Shown here: positions 36,536 through 45,660 of the stretch, one piece after another
Layout: the number at the start of each line of letters is the position of its first letter
Position numbering within the stretch: the stretch's first letter is position 1
Source of the DNA: Pseudoduganella umbonata
GTDB taxonomy: Bacteria > Pseudomonadota > Gammaproteobacteria > Burkholderiales > Burkholderiaceae_D
DNA length: 64,000 bases
Reading direction: 5' to 3'
NCBI RefSeq assembly: GCF_014192225.1
Contig: NZ_JACHXS010000009.1
Location: 248,001 to 312,000 of the forward strand
The notes under the pieces: generated by a model
Seen by the model: the letters and a program-made list of their open reading frames with translations, nothing else
What the model was told of the DNA's origin: nothing
Database searches by the model: none
Position numbers and translations under genes: made by a program

Positions 36536-37102
36536 CAAAAACAGGGCGGCGTGCTGCAGCAGCATGATGGTCTTGCCGTCTTCGATGCGGCGGTCGGCGA
36601 TCATGGCCAGCGCGTCGTCGATGTCCAGCTCCAGCACTTCGATGTCCTCGCCTTCGGCCGCCACGCCGCCGCCATCGTCGGCGCGGTGGGATGAGTCGTA
36701 TTCGGCGACGAAGAAATGCAGCCGCTCGGTGACGGAGCCGGGGCTCATGAAGGCGTCGAACACGCGCTGCACGTGCTCGACGTGGAAGCCGGTTTCCTCG
36801 GCGGCTTCGGCGCGGATGCGTTCTTCGGGCGAGGCGGCGTCCAGCAGGCCGGCGGGCGCTTCGATGAGGTAGCCGTCATGCGTGCCGCCGTAGCCGTAGG
36901 CCGGAAAGCGGAATTGCCGCACCAGCACGACGGTGCGGCGCGCCAGGTTGTACAGCAGGATCACGGCGCCGTGGCCGCGGTCGTAGGTTTCGCGCGACAT
37001 CGTCTGCCAGCTGCCGTCGCGCCGGCGGTAGTCGAACGTGGTTTTCTTCAGCAGGTACCAGTCGTCGGAAAGGGTCCGGACTTCGCGGATACGTACGTGC
37101 AT
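36515..37102 (-). CDS. nudK: NudK-type Nudix hydrolase (GDP-mannose / nucleoside-diphosphate-sugar pyrophosphatase)
   Basis: 195 residues. Similar to E. coli NudK along its length: LSDDWYLLKKTTFDYRRRDG, VYDRGHG-like YDRGHGAVILLYN, the Nudix box GLLDAASPEERIRAEAAEET, and FDAFMSPGSVTERLHFFVAE, DIEVLELDIDDALAMI. It hydrolyses GDP-mannose or related compounds to a sugar-1-phosphate and NMP. ADP-ribose is an alternative substrate. The last residues (FPKTGV) and the TGA stop at 36515-36517 come from the palindromic repeat, so the natural C-terminus appears replaced. It is divergent from the DeoR gene. Confidence 0.88.
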   Translation of the reverse strand: MHVRIREVRTLSDDWYLLKKTTFDYRRRDGSWQTMSRETYDRGHGAVILLYNLARRTVVLVRQFRFPAYGYGGTHDGYLIEAPAGLLDAASPEERIRAEAAEETGFHVEHVQRVFDAFMSPGSVTERLHFFVAEYDSSHRADDGGGVAAEGEDIEVLELDIDDALAMIADRRIEDGKTIMLLQHAALFLFPKTGV

Positions 37103-37147
37103 GATCGCTCCATTGGTAACGGGTCTTTTTTAGGCTATCATGCGATC

Positions 37148-37176
37148 TCGTGCAATTTCAAGGAAAATCGTGCAAT
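37148..37176 (+). promoter_or_regulatory. Direct repeat TCGTGCAAT, possible DeoR operator
   Basis: TCGTGCAAT occurs at 37148-37156 and 37168-37176, start to start 20 bases. The second copy reaches into the DeoR start codon. The position fits autoregulation and also control of divergent nudK. Confidence 0.4.
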
Positions 37177-37930
37177 GCTGACCCGCCAGCGCAAGGAGCT
37201 GCTGCTCCGCCTCCTGAAGGAAGAAGGACAAATCGTCGCCAAGACCCTGAGCGAATCGCTGGGCCTGTCGGAGGACACGATCCGCCGCGACCTGCGCGAA
37301 CTGGCCAAGGAGGGCCTGCTGCAGCGCGTGCATGGCGGCGCCCTGCCCGCCTCGCCCGCGCAGGGCAATTTCGCCGTGCGCGAAAAGCTGTCGACGGACG
37401 CCAAGCCCGCCATCGCCCGCGCGGCCGCGGCGATGATCGCGCCGGGCCAGGTGGTGTTCATCGACGGCGGCACCACCGCCGTGCAGCTGGCGCGCGCCCT
37501 GCCCCGCGACCTGCGCGCGACGGTGATCACGCACAGCCCGTCGGTGGCGGTGGAGCTGGTCGAGCACGAGCACATCGACGTGATCGTCATCGGCGGCCGC
37601 CTGTTCAAGCATTCGATCGTGGCGATGGGTGCCGCGGCGGTGGAGGCAGTGAGTCAGTTCCGCGCCGACCTGTTCTTCATGGGCGTGTGCAGCCTGGATC
37701 CGGAGGCCGGCATCACGACGGGGGATTTCGACGAAGCGGCGATGAAGCGCGCGCTGTCGGTGCATGCGCAGCGCACGGTGGTGCTGGCATCGCCGGAAAA
37801 ACTCGGCACCGCGGCGCCGTTCCAGATCGCGCCGCTGGCGACCGTGGATCACATCGTCGTCAACCGCGGCGTGGACGAGGCGCTGCTGGCGCCTTACCGG
37901 GAGATGGGCATCGAGGTGACGCTGGCGTGA
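37175..37930 (+). CDS. DeoR-family transcriptional regulator
   Basis: 251 residues. The N-terminal HTH is KELLLRLLKEEGQIVAKTLS then SLGLSEDTIRRDLRELAKEG with the LLQRVHGGA wing. The sugar-phosphate-binding DeoRC domain includes VFIDGGTTAVQLARAL and DLFFMGVCSLDPEAGITTGD. The start at 37175 follows AAGGAAA. DeoR-type proteins respond to phosphorylated sugars, so deoxyribose- or ribose-phosphates are plausible effectors here, with the deo and transporter genes as candidate targets. A sugar-alcohol or GlpR-like role cannot be excluded. Confidence 0.88.
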   Translation: MLTRQRKELLLRLLKEEGQIVAKTLSESLGLSEDTIRRDLRELAKEGLLQRVHGGALPASPAQGNFAVREKLSTDAKPAIARAAAAMIAPGQVVFIDGGTTAVQLARALPRDLRATVITHSPSVAVELVEHEHIDVIVIGGRLFKHSIVAMGAAAVEAVSQFRADLFFMGVCSLDPEAGITTGDFDEAAMKRALSVHAQRTVVLASPEKLGTAAPFQIAPLATVDHIVVNRGVDEALLAPYREMGIEVTLA

Positions 37931-37937
37931 AAGGAGG

Positions 37938-39002
37938 TCACGCCTCCGGCCAGATCTCCTTCAGCAGCGCGGCCAGGTTGTAGCCGCCCTTGATGAGCTG
38001 CTGCCGGGCCAGCGCGGACGATGGCACCGGGTAGTCGTCCGGCACGTTCAGCGCCCACACCTTGTAGCTGGTGCCGCTGCTCTTCGACGTCTGCGTGGTG
38101 GCGTCGCCCAGCGTCACGTCCATGTGCGCCAGCTTCGATACGGCCAGCGAATCGTTGGCCCACTGGTAGGGCCAGGTGGCCGCGTCGCCGGTGTTGACGG
38201 ACACCGCCGGCTTTTTATCGATCGCGTACTGCGCGAACTGTTCCGGCGTGCGCGTGCTGGAGCGGCGGAACGCGTAGTCGACCACGGTGGTGTCCCAGTA
38301 CGAGTGGAACGGTTTGGTCTTCGCCGCGCTGGCACCGGTTTTCGGCGGCGCGCCGGGCGGAATATGCTTGTTGCCGATCGACGCGATGAGTGCGTCGTCG
38401 AGCAGCAGGTTGTTGCCGCCGCGCGAATCGAAGATGTTCAGTTCGTCGATCTCGGCGTGCGTCTTCGGCACCACGAAGCGGCCATCCTTGCTGACGAAAG
38501 CGGCGCCCACGTGCAGCGGCTGGTGGATGTCGCCGGCCAGGTGGGCCACGACCAGCAGCGCCTGGCGCGGCGTGAACTTGTGCGGGTTGGTCTGCGGCGT
38601 GTCCTTGCCCTGCAGGACCAGGATCGCCGACTTCAGCGTCTGCACGATGTCGTCTTCGAACGTGCCGGGCGCGTGGTCGTGGTAGGCGGACAGCTGGAAC
38701 GGCACGTCGGTGTAGTGGTATTCGGAGTGCTTCGGATTGGCGGCCACATAGGCCTGCATTTCCGGCGTCTGGGGGCCGCACCACGTGCCCTTCACGCAGT
38801 CGGCCCAGACGGCGATCGATTCCAGCGTTTCGCCGGGCAGCAGCAGCGCGGCGATGCGCTGTTCGGCGACGCTGCCCTTGAGCAGCTTGGCGGCGATGGC
38901 GCCCACGGCGCGGTGGCCGTCGTTGCCCCATGCCAGGGCGGTCGAGGGTGCGACGGTGGCGAAGGCGCCGGCCAGCGCCAGCATGCATGCGAGTCGTTTC
39001 AT
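37938..39002 (-). CDS. Exported S1/P1-type nuclease
   Basis: 354 residues. The signal peptide MKRLACMLALAGAFATVAPS ends ALA, so the mature protein would begin with W25 (WGNDGHR). An N-terminal Trp that binds zinc is the hallmark of S1/P1 nucleases. Further zinc ligands lie in HYTDVPF and HLAGDIHQPLHVG, with the RGGNNL motif. Such enzymes degrade single-stranded DNA/RNA to 5'-nucleotides and can remove 3'-phosphates. The start at 39002 overlaps the phospholipase D-like stop (ATGA), so translation is coupled. It is last in a three-gene operon with an exported 5'-nucleotidase. Confidence 0.9.
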   Translation of the reverse strand: MKRLACMLALAGAFATVAPSTALAWGNDGHRAVGAIAAKLLKGSVAEQRIAALLLPGETLESIAVWADCVKGTWCGPQTPEMQAYVAANPKHSEYHYTDVPFQLSAYHDHAPGTFEDDIVQTLKSAILVLQGKDTPQTNPHKFTPRQALLVVAHLAGDIHQPLHVGAAFVSKDGRFVVPKTHAEIDELNIFDSRGGNNLLLDDALIASIGNKHIPPGAPPKTGASAAKTKPFHSYWDTTVVDYAFRRSSTRTPEQFAQYAIDKKPAVSVNTGDAATWPYQWANDSLAVSKLAHMDVTLGDATTQTSKSSGTSYKVWALNVPDDYPVPSSALARQQLIKGGYNLAALLKEIWPEA

Positions 39003-40228
39003 TGTTCCGATGCTTTCTGTGGTTTCGGGTAGTTCCTGTTGATGTCGAGCGGCTGCGCATACGGCGAGCTCCACACCTGTTCCTGCAGCGCGGCGATGCG
39101 CCGTGCCATCTGCTCGTTGCGCATCACGATTTCCAGGTTGCGCGACAGGTCGAAATAGCCGCCGGCCCAGTTGCTGGTGCCGACCCAGGCCAGCCTGCCG
39201 TCGATGACCATGGTCTTCGAGTGGATCACGCGGGCGAACGGAATGAAGCCGGCCGATGCCTTGGGCAGCGTGACGACGCGGATCTCCACGTTCGGCAGCA
39301 CGGCCAGGCTTTTCAGGTACGGCAACGTGGCGTGCTCGAGGTTCCAGTTCGACACCATCAGCTTGATCTTCACGCCGCGGTTGGCGGCCGCGCGCACCGC
39401 GTTGTCGACCACGGCGTAGTACGGCCGCGTGCCGTTCGGGCCATACGACAACGGCGCGTAGTCGAGCAGCTGCACGCGCACTTCTTCCTTCGCCTCGGCC
39501 AGCAGCGCCGGCAGGCCCGTTTCGGAATCGGCGACACCGGGCGGGTTGTAGGCCGCAGGGCTGGCCAGCAGGTACGAAGGCCGGGCCAGCACGCCGGCGG
39601 CGACGGCCGCCTGCTTCTGCTGCACTGGCGCCACCGTGCGGCCCTGCGCCAGCTGCGCCTGCGCGCTCCAGTCCTGTTCGAAGATCGCCCTGATCTGCGC
39701 GACGATCGCGGCATCGTCGACCAGCAAGCCCGTTTCATGGATGTGCGTGAACGCGCGCCAATCGAAGTTCTGGCTGCCGACGAATGCCCGCTTGCCATCG
39801 GCCAGCACGTATTTGGCGTGGATGATGCCATTGCCGGTGAGCTGGCTGAAATCGAGGATGCGCAGCTCCAGGTTCGGGATCGACCGCAGCCGCTCCAGCG
39901 TGGCGGCATCGGACAGCCCGACACCCTTCTTGTCGAGCAGGAAGCGGATCTTCACGCCGCGCTGTCCGGCCGCCGCGAGGCGGTCGATCACTTTTTCAAA
40001 GGGCGAACCGGGCTTGCCGGCCGCGTAGAACTGGCCGATCGCGATGTCGTTCTTCGCGTTGTCGAACAGCTCGCACCAGACGGTAACGGGATCGCGCAGA
40101 TCGGCGTTGGCCAGCGTGGTTTCGACCGGCGCGGTCTGGACCAGCTCGAAGCCGGGAATGCGGAAGTCCGCGTGAGCGCTGCCGAAGCATGCGGCCAGCA
40201 CGCCGCACAGGATCAATCGTTTCATCAT
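38999..40228 (-). CDS. Exported phospholipase D-like protein (possible phosphodiesterase/nuclease)
   Basis: 409 residues with signal peptide MMKRLILCGVLAACFGSAHA. Two complete PLD catalytic motifs are present: HAKYVLADGKRAFVGSQNFD in the first half and HSKTMVIDGRLAWVGTSNW in the second (HxKxxxxD each). It could act on phospholipids or on nucleic-acid phosphodiesters; PLD3/4-like and Nuc-like relatives are exonucleases. Between an exported 5'-nucleotidase and an S1/P1 nuclease, a nuclease role is attractive. It starts ten bases after the 5'-nucleotidase stop. Confidence 0.85.
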   Translation of the reverse strand: MMKRLILCGVLAACFGSAHADFRIPGFELVQTAPVETTLANADLRDPVTVWCELFDNAKNDIAIGQFYAAGKPGSPFEKVIDRLAAAGQRGVKIRFLLDKKGVGLSDAATLERLRSIPNLELRILDFSQLTGNGIIHAKYVLADGKRAFVGSQNFDWRAFTHIHETGLLVDDAAIVAQIRAIFEQDWSAQAQLAQGRTVAPVQQKQAAVAAGVLARPSYLLASPAAYNPPGVADSETGLPALLAEAKEEVRVQLLDYAPLSYGPNGTRPYYAVVDNAVRAAANRGVKIKLMVSNWNLEHATLPYLKSLAVLPNVEIRVVTLPKASAGFIPFARVIHSKTMVIDGRLAWVGTSNWAGGYFDLSRNLEIVMRNEQMARRIAALQEQVWSSPYAQPLDINRNYPKPQKASEQ

Positions 40229-40238
40229 CGGTTCCTTG

Positions 40239-41930
40239 TCATGGGGCCTGGGTGCGCTGGATGCGCGGCTGTTCGGGCGCCAGGCCCGCCGGCTTGCCCT
40301 CGGCTTCGCGGCGCACCAGGTATTCGTTCAGCGAATCGATGTCGCGGATGCCTGTTTCGGCACGGTTGGTGCCGTTGGCGAACATCGGGAATGCATCGTT
40401 GCCGCCGGCGAGGAAGTTATTGGTGGCCACGCGGTACGTCGCGCTGTCGTCCAGCGGAACGCCGTTCAGGGTGACATCCAGCACGCGCGCGCCTTCCGGC
40501 CGGGCCGCATCGTATCGATAGGTGAAACCCTGGGACACCTGCAACAGGCCGCGCACGTGCACCTTGTCGGCCACCCACTGCTGTTCCAGCAGCGTGCGGA
40601 TCTGCGCACCGGTCATGTCCATCACCACCAGCGTGTTCCCGAACGGCAGCGTGGCCAGCGCCTGGCCTTTCGAGACGACATTGCCCTCGCCCGCTTCCAG
40701 GGCACGGCGGATGCCGCCGCGGTTCATGAATGCGATCTGCGCACCGAACGGCCGGCCCGCCAGCAGCGTGGCATCGGCGACCAGGTTGCCCAGCGCGGAT
40801 TCGTCGTCATCGTCGCCGCCGCGCGTGACGGCCGGCACGGCGATGCGCGCCACTGGCTTGGCCAGCTCGCGATTGCTGCGCTCGCGCACGCCGGCAAGGT
40901 AGGCGGCCACCTTCGGCTCGGACGGATACGCACCCTGCTCGATGACGACGTTGCGCGCATCGACATCGACGATCCTGCCGGTGGCCTTGTCGACCATCAG
41001 CTTGATGCGCGACAGCATGTGCCCGCCCATCTGCGCCTGCGTGACGATCCTGCCGTCGACGTTGCACAGGTAGCCCTTGTGCGAATGGCCGCTGATCACC
41101 AGCCTGATCGCCGGATCGAGCCGCTTTACCACGGGCAGGATCTCGCCTTCCAGGTTGTCGCAATACTGCTTGTCGAACGGCGCTTCGGTACGGCCGCCCT
41201 GGTGCATCAGCACCACGAAGGCGCCGACTCCCTGCGCGCGCAGTTCCGGCAGCAGCCGGTTGACGGCATCGGCTTCGTCGACGAAGCGCAGGCCGGCGAT
41301 GCCGGAGGCCACCACCACGTCGGCGGTTTCCTTCAGCACGGCGCCGATGAAGGCGATCTTCACGCCCTTGGCTTCGAGGATGCGGTAGGCCGGCAGGATC
41401 GTCTTGCCGCTGTCCGCCTCGACGACATTGGCCGCCAGGTAGCCGAACTTCGCGCCGCCGTATTGCGCGTCGAACCGGCAGGCCTTGTCCGGCCGCGGCG
41501 AATCGCAGCCGCCGTGCTGCTGGCGCAGCAGTTCCTTGCGGCCGCCGTCGAATTCATGGTTGCCGGCCGAGGTCACCGCGAGGCCCAGCATGTCCAGTGC
41601 GGCGATGGTCGGCTCGTCGGCCCACATCGCCGACAGCGCCGGGCTGGCGCCGATCATGTCGCCGGCGCCGACCAGCAGCAGTTCGCCGTCTTCGCGCCGC
41701 CATTGCTGCAGCGCGCCGGCGATGGTGTCGATGCCGCCGGCCATCACGGTGCGCGGCGCCTTGTCGGCGGCGCCGGTGTAGGTGAATTTGGTGGCTTCCA
41801 GGTTGCCATGGAGGTCGTTGAGGGCCACCAGGTTGATCTCGGTCGCCGAGGGGTGGGACGGCGGCGTTGCGCACCCGGCGAGCGCGGTCAGCGCCGCCGC
41901 CAGGGCGAGAGTGTGCAGTGTAGGTTTCAT
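40239..41930 (-). CDS. 5'-nucleotidase / 2',3'-cyclic phosphodiesterase family lipoprotein
   Basis: 563 residues, UshA type. The lipobox LTALAGC is at about residues 13-19. The metallophosphatase domain has LVALNDLHGNLEATKF, GAGDMIGASP, TSAGNHEFDGGRKELL and ISGHSHKG. The C-terminal 5'-nucleotidase domain includes AFMNRGGIRRALEAG, QALATLPFGNTLVVMDMTG and the substrate-stacking region near the end (VATNNFLAGGNDAFPMF). It dephosphorylates nucleotides to nucleosides outside the inner membrane. It is first gene of the operon with the PLD-like protein and S1/P1 nuclease. A -10-like TACAAT lies upstream. Confidence 0.92.
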   Translation of the reverse strand: MKPTLHTLALAAALTALAGCATPPSHPSATEINLVALNDLHGNLEATKFTYTGAADKAPRTVMAGGIDTIAGALQQWRREDGELLLVGAGDMIGASPALSAMWADEPTIAALDMLGLAVTSAGNHEFDGGRKELLRQQHGGCDSPRPDKACRFDAQYGGAKFGYLAANVVEADSGKTILPAYRILEAKGVKIAFIGAVLKETADVVVASGIAGLRFVDEADAVNRLLPELRAQGVGAFVVLMHQGGRTEAPFDKQYCDNLEGEILPVVKRLDPAIRLVISGHSHKGYLCNVDGRIVTQAQMGGHMLSRIKLMVDKATGRIVDVDARNVVIEQGAYPSEPKVAAYLAGVRERSNRELAKPVARIAVPAVTRGGDDDDESALGNLVADATLLAGRPFGAQIAFMNRGGIRRALEAGEGNVVSKGQALATLPFGNTLVVMDMTGAQIRTLLEQQWVADKVHVRGLLQVSQGFTYRYDAARPEGARVLDVTLNGVPLDDSATYRVATNNFLAGGNDAFPMFANGTNRAETGIRDIDSLNEYLVRREAEGKPAGLAPEQPRIQRTQAP

Positions 41931-42022
41931 GGAAAAGGTGTGGGACGCGACCGTGTATTGTACCGACGACTGCCGGGCAAAAACAGCGCGGCCGGCACGT
42001 CGATACCTTGTGTTACAGATGG

Positions 42023-42048
42023 AAAAAAGGCCGGCGGATGCCGGCCTT
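42023..42048 (-). terminator. Rho-independent terminator of the Oar-like receptor gene
   Basis: On the - strand, AAGGCCGGC, a four-base loop and GCCGGCCTT are followed by a TTTTTT run, 27 bases after the receptor stop. It separates the receptor from the 5'-nucleotidase operon. Confidence 0.85.
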
Positions 42049-42074
42049 CCTGTCAGGCTAGAGCTGCACGAATC

Positions 42075-45000
42075 TTAGAATTCGTACTTCACGGTGGCCT
42101 GCAGTGCCCACTGCGATTCGCCCTTTTCCTGGCGCACGGTCAGGTCTTCCACCTTGTCGCGCATCGCGTAGATGTACTTGCCGTTCTCCATGCCGACCAC
42201 GTCGACGAAGGAACGGGCTTGCGCGCCGTTGGCCTGGAAGGCCACTTCGTTGATGCGGCCCCACTTCTTGTTCAGCAGGTTGCCGAAGTTCAGGATGTCC
42301 AGCGTGAACACGCCCTTGTGGCCTTGCCACAGGCCCGGGATTTCCTGCGACACGCGCACGTCGACGTTGTTGGTCCAGTTCGAGAAGCTGTTGTTGCGCT
42401 TCACGACGCCGCCAGCCGAATTGCGCAGGCCGCGGTACTGGTCGACGATCGCCCAGAAGCGTTCCTCGTTGGCGTGGCTGGTGGCCGTGTCGCCACGGAA
42501 CACCACCTCGCCGGAGCCGAACGCGGTCGGGACGTACAGCAGGTCGTTGCCGGCCAGGCCGTCGCCGTTGGCGTCGTTGTTGAACGTCCAGCTGTACGGC
42601 TTGCCCGAACGGCCTTCATAGAACGTGCCGAAGGTGGTGCGGTAGGTACCGAAGAAGCGCTTCTGGAAACTGAGCGATGCGCTGATACGGTCCTTCACCA
42701 GGTAGCTGGAATTGGCTTCCACTTCCTCGTTCGGGTTGAACACGGAACGGCCCGACCAGTTCGAGTTCGACGTGGACGAGGTCAGCGGCGACACTTCCTT
42801 CGACTCCGTGTACGTGTAGGCCGCATTCCATGCCCAGCCGGCGTTCATCGGACGGCTCAGCTGCAGCGTGGCGACGTTGCTGCCGCCCTTCTTCGTGTTG
42901 GTGGCGACCAGCACGTTGTTGAAGCCGCGGTTCGACAGGGAACGGCTGCGCAGGCTCGAGCAGGTCGTACCGGTCGTGATGCTGTTGCCGCTGGCATCCC
43001 AGCACTGCCCGTTGTAGCCGGCGTCCGTGTAATACAGCTCGCGGCCGTCGGTACCGGTCCGGGTCGGCGCGCCGATGTTCAGGTTGCGGTAGTAGATCGC
43101 GTCGCGCGCGTTCGTCTTCAGGAACTCCGCGCCCACGGTGATACCGTACCACGGCAGTTCGTGGTCGACGGCCAGGTTCATCTTCCACACTGCAGGCTGG
43201 CGCAGGCCGGCCGCCAGAACGTCCACCGAGGCGGCCGACGGCGTGCCCGGGAAACGCGGCTGGTTGTTGATGTCCGTACTGAACGTACCGCCGCCGGTCG
43301 GGCAGTTCTCGAAGCCGCTGATGCCGCAGCCGACCGTCGACGTGGCCACGCCGGCGTTCTGGAACGGGTTACCCAGCCACACGCTCATCGCGGCGCCCTG
43401 GAACAGGCCGGCGCCACCGCGGATCTGCGTGCGGCGGACCGTGTCGAAGTTGTAGTTGAAGCCGACGCGCGGCTGCCACAGCTTCTGGCCGTCCAGCGTG
43501 TTGGCGTTGTTGATGCCGAAACCGCCGGTGACACGGCCGTTGACCACCGGACCTGGCGCGGCGGCCAGGGTGGCATTCGACAGCGGACGCTCTGGCACGT
43601 CGATCTTGTCCAGGCGCACGCCGGCCATCACGGTCAGGCGCGGGCTCACGGTCCAGGTATCCTGCAGGAACACGCCCGTGTTCTTCATCGTGAAGCGGGC
43701 CACGGCGTCTTCCAGCGAGTAGCCAGCGTTGGCGACCTGGTACTGGTAGGACAGCGGGCGGCCGCGGCGGAAGTTTTCCAGCACGGCTTGCTGGACCAGG
43801 GTTGCGTCGTTGCAGCCGACCTGGGTGGTCAGCGTGGCGCCGCCCAGGAATTCGTAGCCAAGGCCGGTCTGGCAGGCGAACGTGTAGTTGCCGTACACAT
43901 TCTGCAGGAACGCGTTGTAGATCTCGTTCTTCTGGTAGTCGGCGCCGAACTTCACTTCATGGTCGCCCAGCTGCAGGTTGCCGCCCACGTAGACGTCGTC
44001 CGTCTTGGTGCCCAGCACGTTGCGCTGGCGGCTGTTGTCGGTACCGAAGTTGATGAAGCGGTTGCCGGTGGTAAGACCGGCCGGCGCGCCGGCGGCCAGC
44101 GGACCGGAGAAGCGCAGGCCCACGGTCGGCATTTGCGCGTTCACGGTCGGCACGCTGTCGTAGTCGCGGGTCGACAGCTTGATTTCGGTGGAGAACGTCG
44201 GCGTCCAGTCCGAGGTCAGCTGGGCGACCTTGGTCTCGATGACCTTGTTCTGCTGGTACCACTGCGAGTTCAGCGAGATGCCGGTGGAGCTCAGGCCGGC
44301 GAAGAACGGCTCGCTCTGCTCGGTCTTGGACCAGCGGAACATGGCGCGGTGGTCGTCGCTGATGTTCCAGTCCACTTTCAGCAGCTTGTCGGTCACGGAC
44401 AGCATGGTGCCGCCAGGAACCGAGGTGCCGATGTCCAGGCCATAGGTGCTCTGGGCAATCTGTTGCGCCTGGTCGATGGCGCCCTGCGTCACGCCCACGT
44501 TGGTCATCGCGCTGCCGATCGGGCCGAAGGACGGCGCGGCGCGGGTCGATTCCAGCTTTTCGTAGTTGGCGAAGATGAACAGCTTGTCCTTGATCAGCGG
44601 GCCGCCAACGGTTGCACCCTTGGTGGTTTCCTTGAACTTGGCCGGATCGTAGTAAGTGCCGTCGGTGGAGTTGAAGCGCTCGCCCGCCATCTTGTCGTTA
44701 CGGAAGACGTAGTAAACGCTGCCCCGCACGTCGTTGGTGCCGGACTTGGTCACGGCGTTGATGTTGCCGCCCGTGTAGCCCTTCTGCGTCACGTCGTAGT
44801 TGGCGACGTTGACCTGCACCGACTGGATCGCTTCGATCGAGATCGGCTGCTTCGCGGTCGGGGAGCCGGAAGCTTCCAGGCCGAACGTATCGGACACGGC
44901 CACGCCGTCGATGGTCAGCGAGTTGTAGCGGCTGTTCTGGCCGGCCACGGAGATTTCGCCGCGCTCCTTGTCGGTCTGCGACACGCGGGGGTCGGTGCGT

Positions 45001-45485
45001 GCGTAGTCCTGCAGGTTGCGCTGGATCGACGCCTGGATCGCCAGTTCCGTCGGGCCGATATTGGTGCCGGTGCCCATCGCCGTCTTCGAGAAGCGGTCGT
45101 TGCGGACGTTGGTGCCGGTAACGGTCACGGTCTGCATTGCCTGGCCCAGCTGCGCATCGACGGCAGCCGTTTCGGCCAGGGCGATGAACACGCCTTCGCG
45201 CTTTTCGGTCACGCCGTTCTGCGTGATCGTGATCGTGTACGGACCACCCACGCGCAGGCCGCGGGCAACGTAGCGGCCCTGCGCATCGGTGGTGACGCTG
45301 CTGACGGAACCGGACTCAACGTGCAGGATGCTGACCTGCGCACCGGCGGCAGGGTTGCCGTCGGCGCCCGAGATGCGACCGCCGATGGCGGAGGTCGTAT
45401 TCTGAGCGATGGCAGGTACCGCTGCCAGTGCGATGGACAGGCTCAGCGCGATCTGCGTAAGCCGGAGCCGTTTGTGATTCATCAT
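42075..45485 (-). CDS. Oar-like TonB-dependent receptor with carboxypeptidase-regulatory-like domain
   Basis: 1136 residues. A signal peptide (LSIALAAVPAIAQ) is followed by a CarboxypepD_reg-like domain (about 30-110, SAIGGRISGADGNPAAGAQV), a plug (about 130-240) and a long barrel ending in ATVKYEF. This is the architecture of Oar/OmpA-related receptors common in Oxalobacteraceae and Xanthomonadales. The substrate is unknown. It is preceded by at least three Pho-box units and a -10 at the right distance, which indicates induction under phosphate starvation, so an organophosphate or nucleic-acid fragment is a reasonable guess. It has its own terminator. Confidence 0.9.
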   Translation of the reverse strand: MMNHKRLRLTQIALSLSIALAAVPAIAQNTTSAIGGRISGADGNPAAGAQVSILHVESGSVSSVTTDAQGRYVARGLRVGGPYTITITQNGVTEKREGVFIALAETAAVDAQLGQAMQTVTVTGTNVRNDRFSKTAMGTGTNIGPTELAIQASIQRNLQDYARTDPRVSQTDKERGEISVAGQNSRYNSLTIDGVAVSDTFGLEASGSPTAKQPISIEAIQSVQVNVANYDVTQKGYTGGNINAVTKSGTNDVRGSVYYVFRNDKMAGERFNSTDGTYYDPAKFKETTKGATVGGPLIKDKLFIFANYEKLESTRAAPSFGPIGSAMTNVGVTQGAIDQAQQIAQSTYGLDIGTSVPGGTMLSVTDKLLKVDWNISDDHRAMFRWSKTEQSEPFFAGLSSTGISLNSQWYQQNKVIETKVAQLTSDWTPTFSTEIKLSTRDYDSVPTVNAQMPTVGLRFSGPLAAGAPAGLTTGNRFINFGTDNSRQRNVLGTKTDDVYVGGNLQLGDHEVKFGADYQKNEIYNAFLQNVYGNYTFACQTGLGYEFLGGATLTTQVGCNDATLVQQAVLENFRRGRPLSYQYQVANAGYSLEDAVARFTMKNTGVFLQDTWTVSPRLTVMAGVRLDKIDVPERPLSNATLAAAPGPVVNGRVTGGFGINNANTLDGQKLWQPRVGFNYNFDTVRRTQIRGGAGLFQGAAMSVWLGNPFQNAGVATSTVGCGISGFENCPTGGGTFSTDINNQPRFPGTPSAASVDVLAAGLRQPAVWKMNLAVDHELPWYGITVGAEFLKTNARDAIYYRNLNIGAPTRTGTDGRELYYTDAGYNGQCWDASGNSITTGTTCSSLRSRSLSNRGFNNVLVATNTKKGGSNVATLQLSRPMNAGWAWNAAYTYTESKEVSPLTSSTSNSNWSGRSVFNPNEEVEANSSYLVKDRISASLSFQKRFFGTYRTTFGTFYEGRSGKPYSWTFNNDANGDGLAGNDLLYVPTAFGSGEVVFRGDTATSHANEERFWAIVDQYRGLRNSAGGVVKRNNSFSNWTNNVDVRVSQEIPGLWQGHKGVFTLDILNFGNLLNKKWGRINEVAFQANGAQARSFVDVVGMENGKYIYAMRDKVEDLTVRQEKGESQWALQATVKYEF

Positions 45486-45602
45486 TGTTTAACCCCAAAA
45501 TGGACGAATTTAATGGCAGTTCAATACGGATCGGATAGATCCACACTCCCTGCCACGCTTTACCTGATGTTGCCAACTGCTTAGCCGACCCGAGACTCTA
45601 GC

Positions 45603-45660
45603 TGTATACAATGTCACGGTCGTGACAGCTTTATGACGGTTTCATGACAACTGCATGACC
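45603..45660 (-). promoter_or_regulatory. Pho-box array and promoter for the Oar-like receptor
   Basis: Read on the - strand, GTCA recurs every 11 bases in four units: GGTCATGCAG, TTGTCATGAAA, CCGTCATAAAG and CTGTCACG. The last two units resemble the 18-base Pho box (CTGTCATAWAWCTGTCAY), the known PhoB site made of 11-base direct repeats. A -10 TATACA lies at 45603-45608, 12 bases after the last unit, the spacing expected at PhoB-activated promoters. Confidence 0.8.

Noticed and set aside
41931..42022. Pho box before the 5'-nucleotidase operon
   Set aside because: CTGTAACACAAGGTATCG only loosely resembles the consensus and lacks a second GTCA unit, so I do not claim phosphate control for that operon.
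40236..45584. 1782-residue open frame on the + strand
   Set aside because: It is the antisense shadow of three well-supported - strand genes in high-GC DNA, with no family similarity.
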